From DATKMK01 sp035541895 (GTDB lineage Bacteria; Desulfobacterota; Binatia; HRBIN30; JACQVA1), in the NCBI GenBank assembly GCA_035541895.1, contig DATKMK010000073.1, forward strand, positions 1 to 48,569: a stretch of DNA of 48,569 bases, in the 5' to 3' direction. The notes beneath the pieces are model-generated. The model was not told the DNA's origin. It did not search any database and was given only the letters and a program-made list of their open reading frames with translations. The position numbers were made by a program, and so were the translations under genes. Below are positions 6,984 through 15,333 of this stretch, piece by piece. Position 1 is the stretch's first letter, and every line of letters starts with the position of its first letter.

Positions 6984-8399
6984 TCATTTGGCGCGCCCGA
7001 GCCGTCGTTGCGCTGCATCGAGATCGGCGCGAGTGAAGTTGAAGCGCAGCAGTACGATGCCCGACAGCAGGTAGAACAGCGCGGGAAACCACGAGTACAT
7101 CCACAGCATCCAGTGCTTGACCGTGTCGCTTTGCGGAACGCCGGGCGTGTAGCCGACGTGTTCCAGCACCTGCAAGGCGGCGAAGCCGGTGATCGCATTG
7201 CCGGCTTTGATCACGAACGACCACAGCGCGAAGTAGGCGCCTTCGCGGCGGCCGCCGGTTTCCACTTCGTCGTGATCGATCAAATCGGCCACCATCGACG
7301 GCGGCAACGCCTGGTAGTTACCGAAGCTGACGCCGCCGAGCACGAGAATCACCGAGAAGAACCCGATCGTGCCTTCCGCCAACCAGTAGCACGCCGCGCT
7401 GGTCAGCGTGGCCAGCACGATCGCCGCGCCCCACGTCGCTCGCTTTCCGAAACGGTGCGCCATGCGGTTCCACAGCGGCAGCGACAGCACCGCGCAGAGA
7501 AAGTAGAGCAGCAAGTAGTACGACCACGTCGGCAACCAATCCGGAATGGATCGCGCCCACCACTCGGGCGTGCCGATGATGTAGACCGCGACGTAGATCA
7601 CTAACACCGCGGGTACCGCACCGGCGATCGCGCTGAACGCGAACGCCATCAGTAACACGCGGAACGGCCGGTTCCTCAGCGTCGCGATGATGCCGGCGTA
7701 CGGATTCATCGCCGGCCGCCCTTGAAACTCGGGGCGTTCGCGCACCACGACGCCGGAGTACAGGAGAAACACCGACGTGCCTAAGCCCAAGATCGCGCCC
7801 ATCGCGCCGTAGCCGGTGCGCCCGCCGTACAGGTGAATGAGATACGCCGGGAGAATGGTGGCGGCGAGCAAGCCGGCCAAGCCCCAGCCTTCGCGCACCG
7901 AGATCAGTTGGGTGCGCTCGTGATAGTCGTCGGTCATCTCGGCGCCCAGGCTGTAGTACGGGATCGAGCCGACCGTCCAAATGAAGTACGTCACGGTGTA
8001 CAGCCCGACCATGTAGATCAGCAGTTCAACCTGATGCTGTGCCGGATCGCCGACGTCGGGCGGGGCGAACAAGTAGTAGAACGCGATGCCCAGCGGCAGT
8101 GCCGATCCCAGCATGTACGGCCGGCGCCGGCCGATGCGCGTGTGCGTGCGATCCGACGCGTAGCCCATCAGTGGATCGACGAACGCGTCGAACAAGCGAG
8201 CGATCAGCAACGCCCACGACACGAAGCCGGCCGACAGCCCGACGTAATCGGTGTAGAAGAACTGAAAGTTGACCGCGACCACCAGGCCGAGCAACGCGAA
8301 GGCAAAGTTCCCCGCGCCGTAGCCGATCATCACGCCGGCGCCCAGTTGTTCACGGCGGCCTGCGGGCGTGGTGGGATGCGACGCAATCTGCACCGCCAT
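6984..8399 (-). CDS. MFS transporter, GPH (glycoside-pentoside-hexuronide:cation) family
   Basis: A 471-residue inner-membrane protein with about 12 hydrophobic segments. The MelB/GPH signature after helix 2 is clear: LLIARLFDAFVDPLMGYASD followed by RTHTRIGRRRPYM. The second half has GVSFGNYQALPPSMVADLID and HDEVETGGRREGAYFALWSF, also typical of GPH symporters. The family moves sugars or other organic solutes with Na+ or H+; many environmental paralogs have no known substrate, and nothing here names one. The gene stands alone between the XRE regulator (convergent) and a TPR gene. Confidence 0.9.
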   Translation of the reverse strand: MAVQIASHPTTPAGRREQLGAGVMIGYGAGNFAFALLGLVVAVNFQFFYTDYVGLSAGFVSWALLIARLFDAFVDPLMGYASDRTHTRIGRRRPYMLGSALPLGIAFYYLFAPPDVGDPAQHQVELLIYMVGLYTVTYFIWTVGSIPYYSLGAEMTDDYHERTQLISVREGWGLAGLLAATILPAYLIHLYGGRTGYGAMGAILGLGTSVFLLYSGVVVRERPEFQGRPAMNPYAGIIATLRNRPFRVLLMAFAFSAIAGAVPAVLVIYVAVYIIGTPEWWARSIPDWLPTWSYYLLLYFLCAVLSLPLWNRMAHRFGKRATWGAAIVLATLTSAACYWLAEGTIGFFSVILVLGGVSFGNYQALPPSMVADLIDHDEVETGGRREGAYFALWSFVIKAGNAITGFAALQVLEHVGYTPGVPQSDTVKHWMLWMYSWFPALFYLLSGIVLLRFNFTRADLDAAQRRLGRAK

Positions 8400-8468
8400 G
8401 GCGGCTGGTTAACACACTCTCAACTGCAGGGGCGAGCCGCGTGTGGGGCGAATCGACCCGCCGCTCAA

Positions 8469-8499
8469 CCCCACTGCGCGCTCTCTGAGCGCGTTGGGG
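8469..8499 (-). terminator. Hairpin after the TPR gene
   Basis: CCCCACTGCGCGCTC (8469-8483) and GAGCGCGTTGGGG (8487-8499) can pair over most of their length around a TCT loop. It lies 12 bases past the TPR stop on the reverse strand and is followed by a short T-rich run (TTGAG) in that direction. It could end that transcript before the GPH gene. Confidence 0.5.
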
Positions 8500-8511
8500 G
8501 GAAGGGAAATC

Positions 8512-8973
8512 CTACCAGCCGGTCGAGCCGCCGGAGATCACCCGATCGAGCTCGTCGGCCTGATGTTGATCGAGCGGCTGCAGGCGGGCGAGCACCGCAC
8601 GCGCTTGATCCAGCTTTCCCATCTTCACGTAGGCCTCGCCGAGGTATTCGAGCGCCTGCACGTAGTTCGGACGCAGCCGCAGCGCTTGCTCGTAGGCCTT
8701 GATGGATTCGTCGTAGCGCTCCTGATTCTTGAGCGCATGGCCCAACTCGTTCCACGCTTCGGGAAACTCGGGCTGGAGCGCAATCGCTTCGCGAAATTTC
8801 TTTTCGGCGCCCTTCCAATCGTCGCGACGGGTCAGCGCCAGGCCTGCGTTGTAGCGCGACTCGGCGCTCAGCCCGGGCGTACCGGTAGGTTCGGGCTTGG
8901 GTTCGCCGCCGGCGGCCCACGCGGTTGTGGACAGCATAACCGCAGCCAGGAATGTCACAGCGATCTTGGTCAT
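8512..8973 (-). CDS. Periplasmic TPR-repeat protein
   Basis: This 153-residue protein opens with a signal peptide (MTKIAVTFLAAVMLSTTAWA). About three tetratricopeptide repeats follow at residues 38-140, each with the expected spacing: ESRYNAGLALTRRDDWKGAE, then AWNELGHALKNQERYDESIK, then ALEYLGEAYVKMGKLDQARA. TPR arrays form a superhelix that holds protein partners; the partner is unknown. The start is well supported by the purine-rich GAGGAGAGTG just upstream on the reverse strand. It lies 22 bases downstream of the acyl-CoA dehydrogenase stop and may be in that operon, though a periplasmic scaffold has no evident link to acyl-CoA oxidation. Confidence 0.85.
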   Translation of the reverse strand: MTKIAVTFLAAVMLSTTAWAAGGEPKPEPTGTPGLSAESRYNAGLALTRRDDWKGAEKKFREAIALQPEFPEAWNELGHALKNQERYDESIKAYEQALRLRPNYVQALEYLGEAYVKMGKLDQARAVLARLQPLDQHQADELDRVISGGSTGW

Positions 8974-8995
8974 GGCACTCTCCTCGTGGTGAAAG

Positions 8996-10048
8996 TCAGT
9001 AGCCCGCCGCGTTCAGCGCGCGCTCGAACTGCGTCTCGGTTGAGCCGTAGTGCTGCTCGAGCGTCTTGGCGCGCTTGAAGTAGAAGTGCAGATCCAACTC
9101 CCAGGTGAAGCCGATGCCGCCGTGCATCTGGATCGACTCGCCGCACACCAACCGCGACGCCTCGCCGGCATAGGCCTTAGCCGCCGCACACGCGAGCGCC
9201 GCGTCAGGCTCGTTGCAGTCGACGCACCACGCGGCGCGGTAGACCGCCGAGCGACTCGATTCGGTGCGCAGCAGCATCTCGGCGAGCCGATGTTGCAGAG
9301 CTTGGAACGAGCCGATCGGGCGCTTGAAGGCCTGACGCGTTTGCACGTACGCGATCGTGGTTTCAAGGCACCGGCTCATGATGCCGAGCAACAACGCGCT
9401 GGCACCTACGGCGGCGATGCGATCGACCCGATCCAATACGCTCACCGCGGCAACGCGGGCGGCGGCGTGATCGAAGGCCACCTCGCCAAAGCGTTGTGCC
9501 GGATCGATCGTCGGCATCGGCGTAACCGCGAACGGCTTGTGGGTCAACCACAGTGCGTCTGACGCCACCACCAACAGCGCATCGGCCTGAGCGGCGAACG
9601 GGACGAAGCATTTCGTGCCGCGTACCCGCCCGCCCTCGGCGCGGGCAAGCGGTATTCGCTCGCCCGCGTATGGCGCGTCTTCGCGCGCAATCGTCGTCAG
9701 CGTCTTGCCCGCACACAGATCGCTGAGCGCAGCGTCGTGACCCCCGGCCGCAGACAACGCGGCGGCCGCCAGCACCACGTCGAGGTACGGCCCAGGCATG
9801 CACGCGCGGCCGACCTCCTCGCACACAATCGCCAGTTCGATCGCGCCGAGGCCTTGGCCGCCGGCGCTCGCGGGCGCCAGCAGGCCGAGGTAACCCATTT
9901 CCGCCCATCGCACCCACGCCGCGGCGTCGTATCCGCGTGGCGCATCTTCCATCACCTTGCGGCTCTTCTCGATCGGCCACTCGTTGGCGAGAAAGTCGCG
10001 CGTCGACTGGCGCAGCAGCGCTTGGTCTTCTGACAATTCGAACTTCAT
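8996..10048 (-). CDS. Acyl-CoA dehydrogenase subunit (non-canonical, 350 aa)
   Basis: This is the smaller partner of an adjacent acyl-CoA dehydrogenase pair. It has the N-terminal helical start (MKFELSEDQALLRQSTRDFL), a central beta domain that is short and diverged, and a well-conserved C-terminal domain with RQAFKRPIGSFQALQHRLA (FAD contact) and QMHGGIGFTWELDLH. At the place of the usual catalytic YEG(T/S) glutamate the sequence reads QHYGSTETQ, so the standard base is missing. The start is ATG 10048, two bases after the stop of the upstream gene. Such pairs (FadE26/FadE27- or ChsE-like in actinobacteria) form alpha2beta2 enzymes acting on bulky, steroid-side-chain or branched acyl-CoAs. 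Substrate here is inferred only. Confidence 0.88.
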   Translation of the reverse strand: MKFELSEDQALLRQSTRDFLANEWPIEKSRKVMEDAPRGYDAAAWVRWAEMGYLGLLAPASAGGQGLGAIELAIVCEEVGRACMPGPYLDVVLAAAALSAAGGHDAALSDLCAGKTLTTIAREDAPYAGERIPLARAEGGRVRGTKCFVPFAAQADALLVVASDALWLTHKPFAVTPMPTIDPAQRFGEVAFDHAAARVAAVSVLDRVDRIAAVGASALLLGIMSRCLETTIAYVQTRQAFKRPIGSFQALQHRLAEMLLRTESSRSAVYRAAWCVDCNEPDAALACAAAKAYAGEASRLVCGESIQMHGGIGFTWELDLHFYFKRAKTLEQHYGSTETQFERALNAAGY

Positions 10049-10050
10049 GG

Positions 10051-11223
10051 CTATGCCTGCGGCAGGTTGAGCACCCGCTTTGCGATGATGTTGCGTTGGA
10101 TCTCCGACGAGCCTGAGTAGATCGTCCCGGCGCGCGACCACAGGAATTCGCGCGCCCAGTCGACGTCGCTGCGAGCGCTCGCGGCGGTGCGCAGGAGTTG
10201 GCCCCCCGGCCCGAGGATATCGAGCGCGGTCTCGCGGAACCGCTTGTCGAATTCGCTCCAGTAGAGTTTTTCGAGCGACGATTCGGGACCCGGCTTGTTG
10301 CCGTCGGCGAGGTTGGCCAAGTTGCGAATGCCGTTGGCGCGCATGACTTCGTTCTCGACCAGCAGGCGCGCCAGCTTCTCGCGCACCGCGCGGTCCTTGC
10401 GCCCGTACTCGTTGCACGCCGCCGCCAGCAACTCGATGTCGCGACCGAAGCGCGCCGCGTACGCCAGCGACATCGCGCCGCGCTCGTATGCGAGCACCGT
10501 CATCGCGATGCGCCAGCCCTCGCCGATTTGCCCGACCAAATTCTCGCGCGGCACCCGCGCGTCTTCGAAGAACACTTCACCGAATTCGCTCTCGTTGGTG
10601 ATTTGGCGCAGTCGCCGCACAGTGACGCCCGGGGTGTTGAGCTTGCACAGGATGAACGAGATGCCGCCGTGGCGGTCTTTGCTGTCGGTGCGCGCAAGCA
10701 CGAAGATCCAGTCGGCCCACGGGCCGAAGGTGGTCCAGATCTTCTGTCCGTTGACGATGAAGTGATCGCCGTCGAGTGTTGCGCTGGTACGCAGCGAGGC
10801 GAGATCGCTGCCGGCACCCGGCTCGCTGAAACCCTGACACCAGATTTCGTCGGCCGCCAGCATCGGCGGGATGTAGCGCCGGCGTTGCTCCTCGGTGCCG
10901 TGGTGGATCAACGCTGGTCCAAGCAGTCCGATGCCGAGAAAATTGAGAATCTGTGGCGCATCGACGCTCGCCAGCTCTTCCTCGAAGATCGACTTTTCCA
11001 CCTCGGAGGCGCCGCGGCCGCCCCACTCGGCTGGCCAATCCATGCCGAGGTAGCCGGCGCGATGCAGCTTGCGCTGCCAATTGCGCCGCAACTCCATCAA
11101 GCTGTCTTCAGTGGCGCGCGGATCGCGCAATTCATCGTGCCACGTGCGCGGCAAGTTGGCCTTCAGCCACGCGCGCAATTCGTCGCGGAACTTCAGATGT
11201 CTTTCGGAGAGACGCAAATCCAT
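10051..11223 (-). CDS. Acyl-CoA dehydrogenase subunit (390 aa, probable catalytic partner)
   Basis: A 390-residue acyl-CoA dehydrogenase with all three domains: N-terminal helices, WCQGFSEPGAGSDLASLRT for FAD and substrate binding (residues about 128-147), and the C-terminal domain with LDILGPGGQLL and IYSGSSEIQRNIIAKRVL. The usual C-terminal catalytic Glu (YEG) is replaced by YSG. A glutamate at residue 247 (TVLAYERG) falls where isovaleryl-CoA-dehydrogenase-type enzymes keep theirs, so this subunit probably supplies the base. The second subunit follows after two bases, suggesting a heteromeric enzyme. A divergent reductase gene begins 112 bases upstream. Confidence 0.9.
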   Translation of the reverse strand: MDLRLSERHLKFRDELRAWLKANLPRTWHDELRDPRATEDSLMELRRNWQRKLHRAGYLGMDWPAEWGGRGASEVEKSIFEEELASVDAPQILNFLGIGLLGPALIHHGTEEQRRRYIPPMLAADEIWCQGFSEPGAGSDLASLRTSATLDGDHFIVNGQKIWTTFGPWADWIFVLARTDSKDRHGGISFILCKLNTPGVTVRRLRQITNESEFGEVFFEDARVPRENLVGQIGEGWRIAMTVLAYERGAMSLAYAARFGRDIELLAAACNEYGRKDRAVREKLARLLVENEVMRANGIRNLANLADGNKPGPESSLEKLYWSEFDKRFRETALDILGPGGQLLRTAASARSDVDWAREFLWSRAGTIYSGSSEIQRNIIAKRVLNLPQA

Positions 11224-11271
11224 GGCGAGTCTTCTACGGTCGCTGCACCGTCAGGTCAACGGGTCGGCGGC

Positions 11272-11300
11272 TTGACGCTGGCGAACCCCTCGGCCATACC
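11272..11300 (+). promoter_or_regulatory. Promoter-like hexamers before the DapB-like gene
   Basis: TTGACG (11272-11277) and CATACC (11295-11300) are 17 bases apart and lie 34 bases before ATG 11335, in the divergent gap shared with the acyl-CoA dehydrogenase pair. Confidence 0.3.
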
Positions 11301-11334
11301 TGACGCCCCGGGATTGTCGGAGATCGGAGCGACC

Positions 11335-12393
11335 ATGGCGTATCGCGTGATTCAGTGGGGCACGGGCAACGTCGGTGCCTTTTCGTTGGGCTGCATTCTC
11401 GATCATCCCGAGTTGGAGTTGGCCGGGGTGTGGGTCAGCAGCGACGCCAAGGCGGGCAAGGACGCCGGCGAATTGTGCGGGCGCAGACCGGTCGGCGTCC
11501 GAGCGACCACCGACGCCGATGCCTTGCTCGCGCTCGATGCGGACTGTGTCTGCTACACCGCGACCGCCGATCTCCGCCCGTTCGAAGCGATTGAGGACAT
11601 GTGCCGTATTCTCGCCGCCGGCAAGAATGTCGTGTCGAGTTCGATGGTGCCGCTCGTACATCCGCAGTCGTTCATCGTGGAAGTGCGCGACAAGTTGGCG
11701 GAGGCCTGCCGCAAGGGCGGCACGTCGTTCTTCACTTCAGGGATCGATCCGGGCTTCGCCAATGATCTGTTGCCGCTCACGCTGACCGGATTGTGCGGGC
11801 CGTGGCAGGAAGTACGCGTGATCGAGATCATCAACTACGCGACCTACAACCAGCCGACCGTTATCTTCGACACGATGGGGTTTGGAAAACCGCTCGACGA
11901 CACCCCGCTGTTGCTGACGCCCGGCACATTGGAGTTCGCGTGGGGCGGCACGGTGCGTCTGCTCGCCGAGGGATTGGGCGTGACGCTCGATGCGGTAACC
12001 TCCGTGTACGAGAAGCGGCCGGCGGTGAAACCGATCGCAATCCTCGGCCGTACGGTCGAACCCGGCACGATGGCGGCGCTGCGCTTCGAGGTGCGCGGTG
12101 TGGTCGCCGGCAAGCCGGCGATCGTCGTCGAGCACGTCACTCGCCTTGCCGACGATCTCTGTCCCGATTGGCCGACCGGCAACGGCAGTTACCGCGTGGT
12201 GATCAGCGGCGTGCCGAAGATCCGCTGCGAGTTGGAGTTTGAAGACGAGCACGGCGACCATGCGGTGGGCGGGGTGCTGTTGACCGCGACGCGGATCGTC
12301 AACGCGATTCCCGCCGTCTGCCACGCCGCCCCGGGGTTGTTGTCCGCGCTCGATCTGCCGCTTGTCATGGGCCGCGGACTGTATCGGCCGTAG
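11335..12393 (+). CDS. DapB-like NAD(P)H-dependent reductase (amine dehydrogenase-like)
   Basis: This 352-residue protein starts with a Rossmann nucleotide-binding motif (YRVIQWGTGNVGAFSLG) followed by GVWVSSDAKAGKDAGELCG and TATADLRPFE. These features match the dihydrodipicolinate-reductase-like family that includes 2,4-diaminopentanoate dehydrogenase and native amine dehydrogenases. GKNVVSSSMVPLVHP and TSGIDPGFANDLLPL lie in the hinge and catalytic region. The length also fits that family. Start ATG 11335 follows a purine-rich AGATCGGAGCG. It is divergent from the acyl-CoA dehydrogenase pair, so the two may share control. A role in reducing a ketone or imine of a catabolic intermediate is a guess; the fold call is firm. 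Confidence 0.82.
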   Translation: MAYRVIQWGTGNVGAFSLGCILDHPELELAGVWVSSDAKAGKDAGELCGRRPVGVRATTDADALLALDADCVCYTATADLRPFEAIEDMCRILAAGKNVVSSSMVPLVHPQSFIVEVRDKLAEACRKGGTSFFTSGIDPGFANDLLPLTLTGLCGPWQEVRVIEIINYATYNQPTVIFDTMGFGKPLDDTPLLLTPGTLEFAWGGTVRLLAEGLGVTLDAVTSVYEKRPAVKPIAILGRTVEPGTMAALRFEVRGVVAGKPAIVVEHVTRLADDLCPDWPTGNGSYRVVISGVPKIRCELEFEDEHGDHAVGGVLLTATRIVNAIPAVCHAAPGLLSALDLPLVMGRGLYRP

Positions 12394-12425
12394 TCGAGCG
12401 TTCACTCCACTCCCGGAGGCACGCC

Positions 12426-14684
12426 ATGTCGCGAATCAAATGGGCGGGAGCGATCGTCGTGCTGCTCGTCGTGGGCGTCGTCGGCTACGTTGCGGGCGCA
12501 TGGCTGCGGCTGTACGGCGAGCACGAAGGGCCCGGACAGATCGCCGGCACCCGCGTGCCGGCACCCGTGGTCGAGGCGCGGGCAGGCACGCAGGCCACGG
12601 CGGCGAAGGCGCTCACCGTCGGCCAACCGAAGCAGATTCTCTTCGGCGATCTCCACGTGCATACGACGTTCTCGACCGACGCGTTCCTGTGGAGTCTGCC
12701 GATGATGCAAGGTGAGGGCGCGCACCCGCTCGCCGACGCCTGCGACTACGCGCGCTTCTGCTCGGCGCTCGACTTTTGGTCGATCAACGATCACGCCGAG
12801 GCCAGCACGCCGCGGCGCTGGCAGGAGACCAAAGAGGCGATTCGTCAATGCAACGCGGTGGCCGGGCATGATCCGAACAATCCCGATGTCGTCGTCTTCA
12901 CCGGCTGGGAGTGGAGTCAGGTCGGACGGACGCCGGCCGATCACTACGGGCACAAGAACGTCATATTCCGCGGGCTCGCGGACGATGAGGTGCCGACACG
13001 CCCGATCGGCGCCGCCGGTATCGCGACCGACGGCCTGCGCTCTGCCGTCGGGCAAATGTCACCAGCCGCCGCGCTCGCCGACTTCCGCAACCGGCAGCGC
13101 TACTACAACTTCATCGAATTTATGCGCGAAGTGCGCGACGTGCCGCTATGTCCGTCGGGTGTGAACAGCCGCGCCTTGCCGCGTGACTGCTACGAATCGG
13201 CGGCGACGCCGCGCGAGCTCTTCGACAAGCTCGATCAGTGGGGCTTTGACGCCATCGTCATCCCACACGGCAACACCTGGGGCTTCTACTCGCCACCCGG
13301 CATCACCTGGGACAAGCAGCTCACCGGCGAGATGAACGATCCACAGAAACAGTTCCTCATCGAGATCATGTCCGGGCACGGCAACTCCGAAGAGTACCGC
13401 GACTGGCACGAGGTCGTTTTCGACCCGGACGGCGAGCCGCACTGCCCCGAGCCGACCCAGAACTATCTGCCGAGCTGTTGGCGCGCCGGCGAAATCATCG
13501 ACCAGCGCTGCCGCAAGGCGGGGCTGGACGCGAGCGAGTGCGCCAACCGGGCGGCCGAAGCGCGGCAGCGTTACGCGGAATCCGGTGTCCCCGCCCACTG
13601 GACGGTCCCCGGCGCGGAGTTCGAGGAATGGCTCGACTCGGGGCAATGCAAGGATTGCTTCATCCCGTCGTTCAACTATCGCCCCGGCGGTTCGACCCAG
13701 TACGCGCTGGCGATTTCCAACTTCGACGATCCGACGCATCCCAAGCGGTTTCACTTTGGCATCTTGGCGTCGAGCGACAATCACCGCGCTCGCCCCGGAA
13801 CCGGCTACAAGGAGTTCGACCGCCACGAAACCACCGAGTCGCACGGGCCGCGCGACGCCACCTGGCTGCGCCGTATCAACGGGGCGCAAGCGGCGCCCGA
13901 ACCGCGCTCGACCGTGCTCAACATCGAGCAACTCGCGAAGCATGGCTTCAACGCACTCGAGGCCGAGCGGCAGACGTCGTTCTTCATGACCGGCGGACTG
14001 GTTGCCGTGCACGCCAACGGCCGCAGCCGCGACGAAATCTGGAACGCCTTGAAGCGCAAGGAAGTCTACGGCACCAGCGGCGATCGGATCTTGCTTTGGT
14101 TCAATCTGCTCAACGCGCCCGGTCCGAGCGAAAGCGCCACCACGGTCCCGATGGGCGGCGAGACGAAGATGAGTCGGGCGCCGCGTTTCGAGGTGCGCGC
14201 CGTCGGCGCGTTCAAGCAGAAGCCCGGCTGCCCCGACTACAGCATGACCGCGCTTAACCCCGAGCGGCTCAATCATCTGTGCAAGGGCGAGTGCTACAAC
14301 CCGTCCGACGAACGCAAGCGCATCACGCGCATCGAGGTCGTGCGCATCCGGCCGCAAACAACGCCGGGCGAACCGGTGGCGCGGTTGATCGAAGACAAGT
14401 GGCGAGTGATTCCGTGCGAGCCGAGCGAAGCGGGCTGCGCCGTGCAGTTCGAGGATCCCGACTTCGTCGCATCCGGCCGTCCGGCGGTCTACTACGCCAG
14501 GGCGATCGAAGAGCCGAGCCCGGCCGTCAACGCCGGGCAGTTGCGCTGCAAGTACGACGAGTCCGGCCGCTGCATCGACGTGCATCCGTGTTACGGCGAC
14601 TACCGCACCGCCAAGTCGGACGACTGTCTCACAACGATCGAAGAGCGCGCCTGGTCTTCGCCGATCTACATCGATCCGTCGTGA
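12426..14684 (+). CDS. DUF3604-domain protein, membrane-anchored
   Basis: This 752-residue protein has an N-terminal hydrophobic anchor (residues 7-27, AGAIVVLLVVGVVGYVAGAW). The DUF3604 domain then begins at ILFGDLHVHTTFSTDAF (residues about 71-87). This is a PHP-like metal-binding start: D and two H, with WSINDHAE later. Further candidate metal ligands are in IVIPHGNTWGF and ILASSDNHRARPGTGYKEFD. The last 150 residues are cysteine-rich (CPDYS, CKGECYNPSDE, CKYDESGRC, HPCYG), which suggests disulfides and a periplasmic location. DUF3604 proteins are frequent in environmental proteobacteria and have no established reaction. A GGAGG ribosome site precedes the ATG. It follows the reductase gene by 32 bases. 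Confidence 0.88.
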   Translation: MSRIKWAGAIVVLLVVGVVGYVAGAWLRLYGEHEGPGQIAGTRVPAPVVEARAGTQATAAKALTVGQPKQILFGDLHVHTTFSTDAFLWSLPMMQGEGAHPLADACDYARFCSALDFWSINDHAEASTPRRWQETKEAIRQCNAVAGHDPNNPDVVVFTGWEWSQVGRTPADHYGHKNVIFRGLADDEVPTRPIGAAGIATDGLRSAVGQMSPAAALADFRNRQRYYNFIEFMREVRDVPLCPSGVNSRALPRDCYESAATPRELFDKLDQWGFDAIVIPHGNTWGFYSPPGITWDKQLTGEMNDPQKQFLIEIMSGHGNSEEYRDWHEVVFDPDGEPHCPEPTQNYLPSCWRAGEIIDQRCRKAGLDASECANRAAEARQRYAESGVPAHWTVPGAEFEEWLDSGQCKDCFIPSFNYRPGGSTQYALAISNFDDPTHPKRFHFGILASSDNHRARPGTGYKEFDRHETTESHGPRDATWLRRINGAQAAPEPRSTVLNIEQLAKHGFNALEAERQTSFFMTGGLVAVHANGRSRDEIWNALKRKEVYGTSGDRILLWFNLLNAPGPSESATTVPMGGETKMSRAPRFEVRAVGAFKQKPGCPDYSMTALNPERLNHLCKGECYNPSDERKRITRIEVVRIRPQTTPGEPVARLIEDKWRVIPCEPSEAGCAVQFEDPDFVASGRPAVYYARAIEEPSPAVNAGQLRCKYDESGRCIDVHPCYGDYRTAKSDDCLTTIEERAWSSPIYIDPS

Positions 14685-14704
14685 GCTAAGCAGGTCGGTG
14701 CCGG

Positions 14705-14721
14705 CCGATTGACAGAATCGG
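14705..14721 (+). terminator. Short hairpin after the DUF3604 gene
   Basis: Perfect 6-bp arms CCGATT (14705-14710) / AATCGG (14716-14721) around GACAG, 20 bases past the stop and followed by TCATTTC. A weak terminator candidate. Confidence 0.35.
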
Positions 14722-14788
14722 TCATTTCAACCAATCCCAGTCTCGTCGCACCCGTCCACGAAGTCTGCCGCGGCTACGGACGCGCTGA

Positions 14789-15294
14789 GTGGCGTACCTC
14801 TTCGATACCGATGCGATCTCGGAAGTGTTGAAGCGCCGGCCGCAAGCCACCTACCTGCGCTGGCTTGAGACGGTTGCGCGAGAACATCAATTCGCGAGCG
14901 TGGTGACAATTGGTGAGCTGTACAAGGGTACCTTTTGCTCGCCGAATCGTGATCTGCATTTGAAGAACATCTCAGAGCGTGTACTGCCGGCGATCACGGT
15001 CTTGGGTACGACCAAGACGTCGCCCGCAGCTACGGTGAAATCGCGGCCGATCTCGAGTCTCGCGGGCGCCGCCTCGCCGATGCCGACCTGCAGATCGCTG
15101 CCACCGCCGTGCACTTCGACCTGGAACTGGTGACCGGGAACATTCGATACGTTGAGCGAGTATCGAGCTTGCGAATACACCGTATCCTCACCGTGGGCGG
15201 TGAGACCAGGAATCGAGCCAACCGCGGAGACGGGGCAAATTCGCCTGCCACGCCGCTCCAGGTTTGCTCTCTGCGCGCGACCTGTCGTTGGTGA
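14789..15294 (+). pseudogene. VapC-like PIN-domain ribonuclease toxin, frameshifted
   Basis: The first frame, from GTG 14789, gives MAYLFDTDAISEVLKRR and VVTIGELYKG, the acidic motifs of a VapC PIN nuclease. After ITVLG (about 15005) the PIN sequence continues one frame back: YDQDVARSYGEIAADLES, ADADLQIAATAVHFDLELVT, GNIRYVERVSSL. Joining them restores a complete PIN domain of about 135 residues, followed by about 30 extra residues with no family match. The change is a net loss of one base in or near the GGG run at 15004-15006. No antitoxin gene is visible in the 104 bases upstream, where VapB/Phd-type partners normally lie. It may be a decayed orphan toxin or a sequencing error. Confidence 0.8.
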
Positions 15295-15333
15295 CTGGCC
15301 GAGGATTGTACCGGCCCCAGTTGGCTCGCGGAA

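Noticed and set aside
10198..11334. Long open frame on the forward strand running through the acyl-CoA dehydrogenase region into the DapB-like gene
   Set aside because: The upstream 379 codons are antisense to a clear acyl-CoA dehydrogenase and have no protein-like motifs. The real gene starts at ATG 11335 with the GTGNVG Rossmann motif.
14709..14719. TTGACAGAATC repeated at 47275-47285
   Set aside because: An 11-base match within 48 kb on two strands is expected many times by chance, and the contexts differ.
15109..15294. Separate small gene after the PIN frame
   Set aside because: Its first residues continue the VapC fold exactly, so it is the second half of one frameshifted gene.
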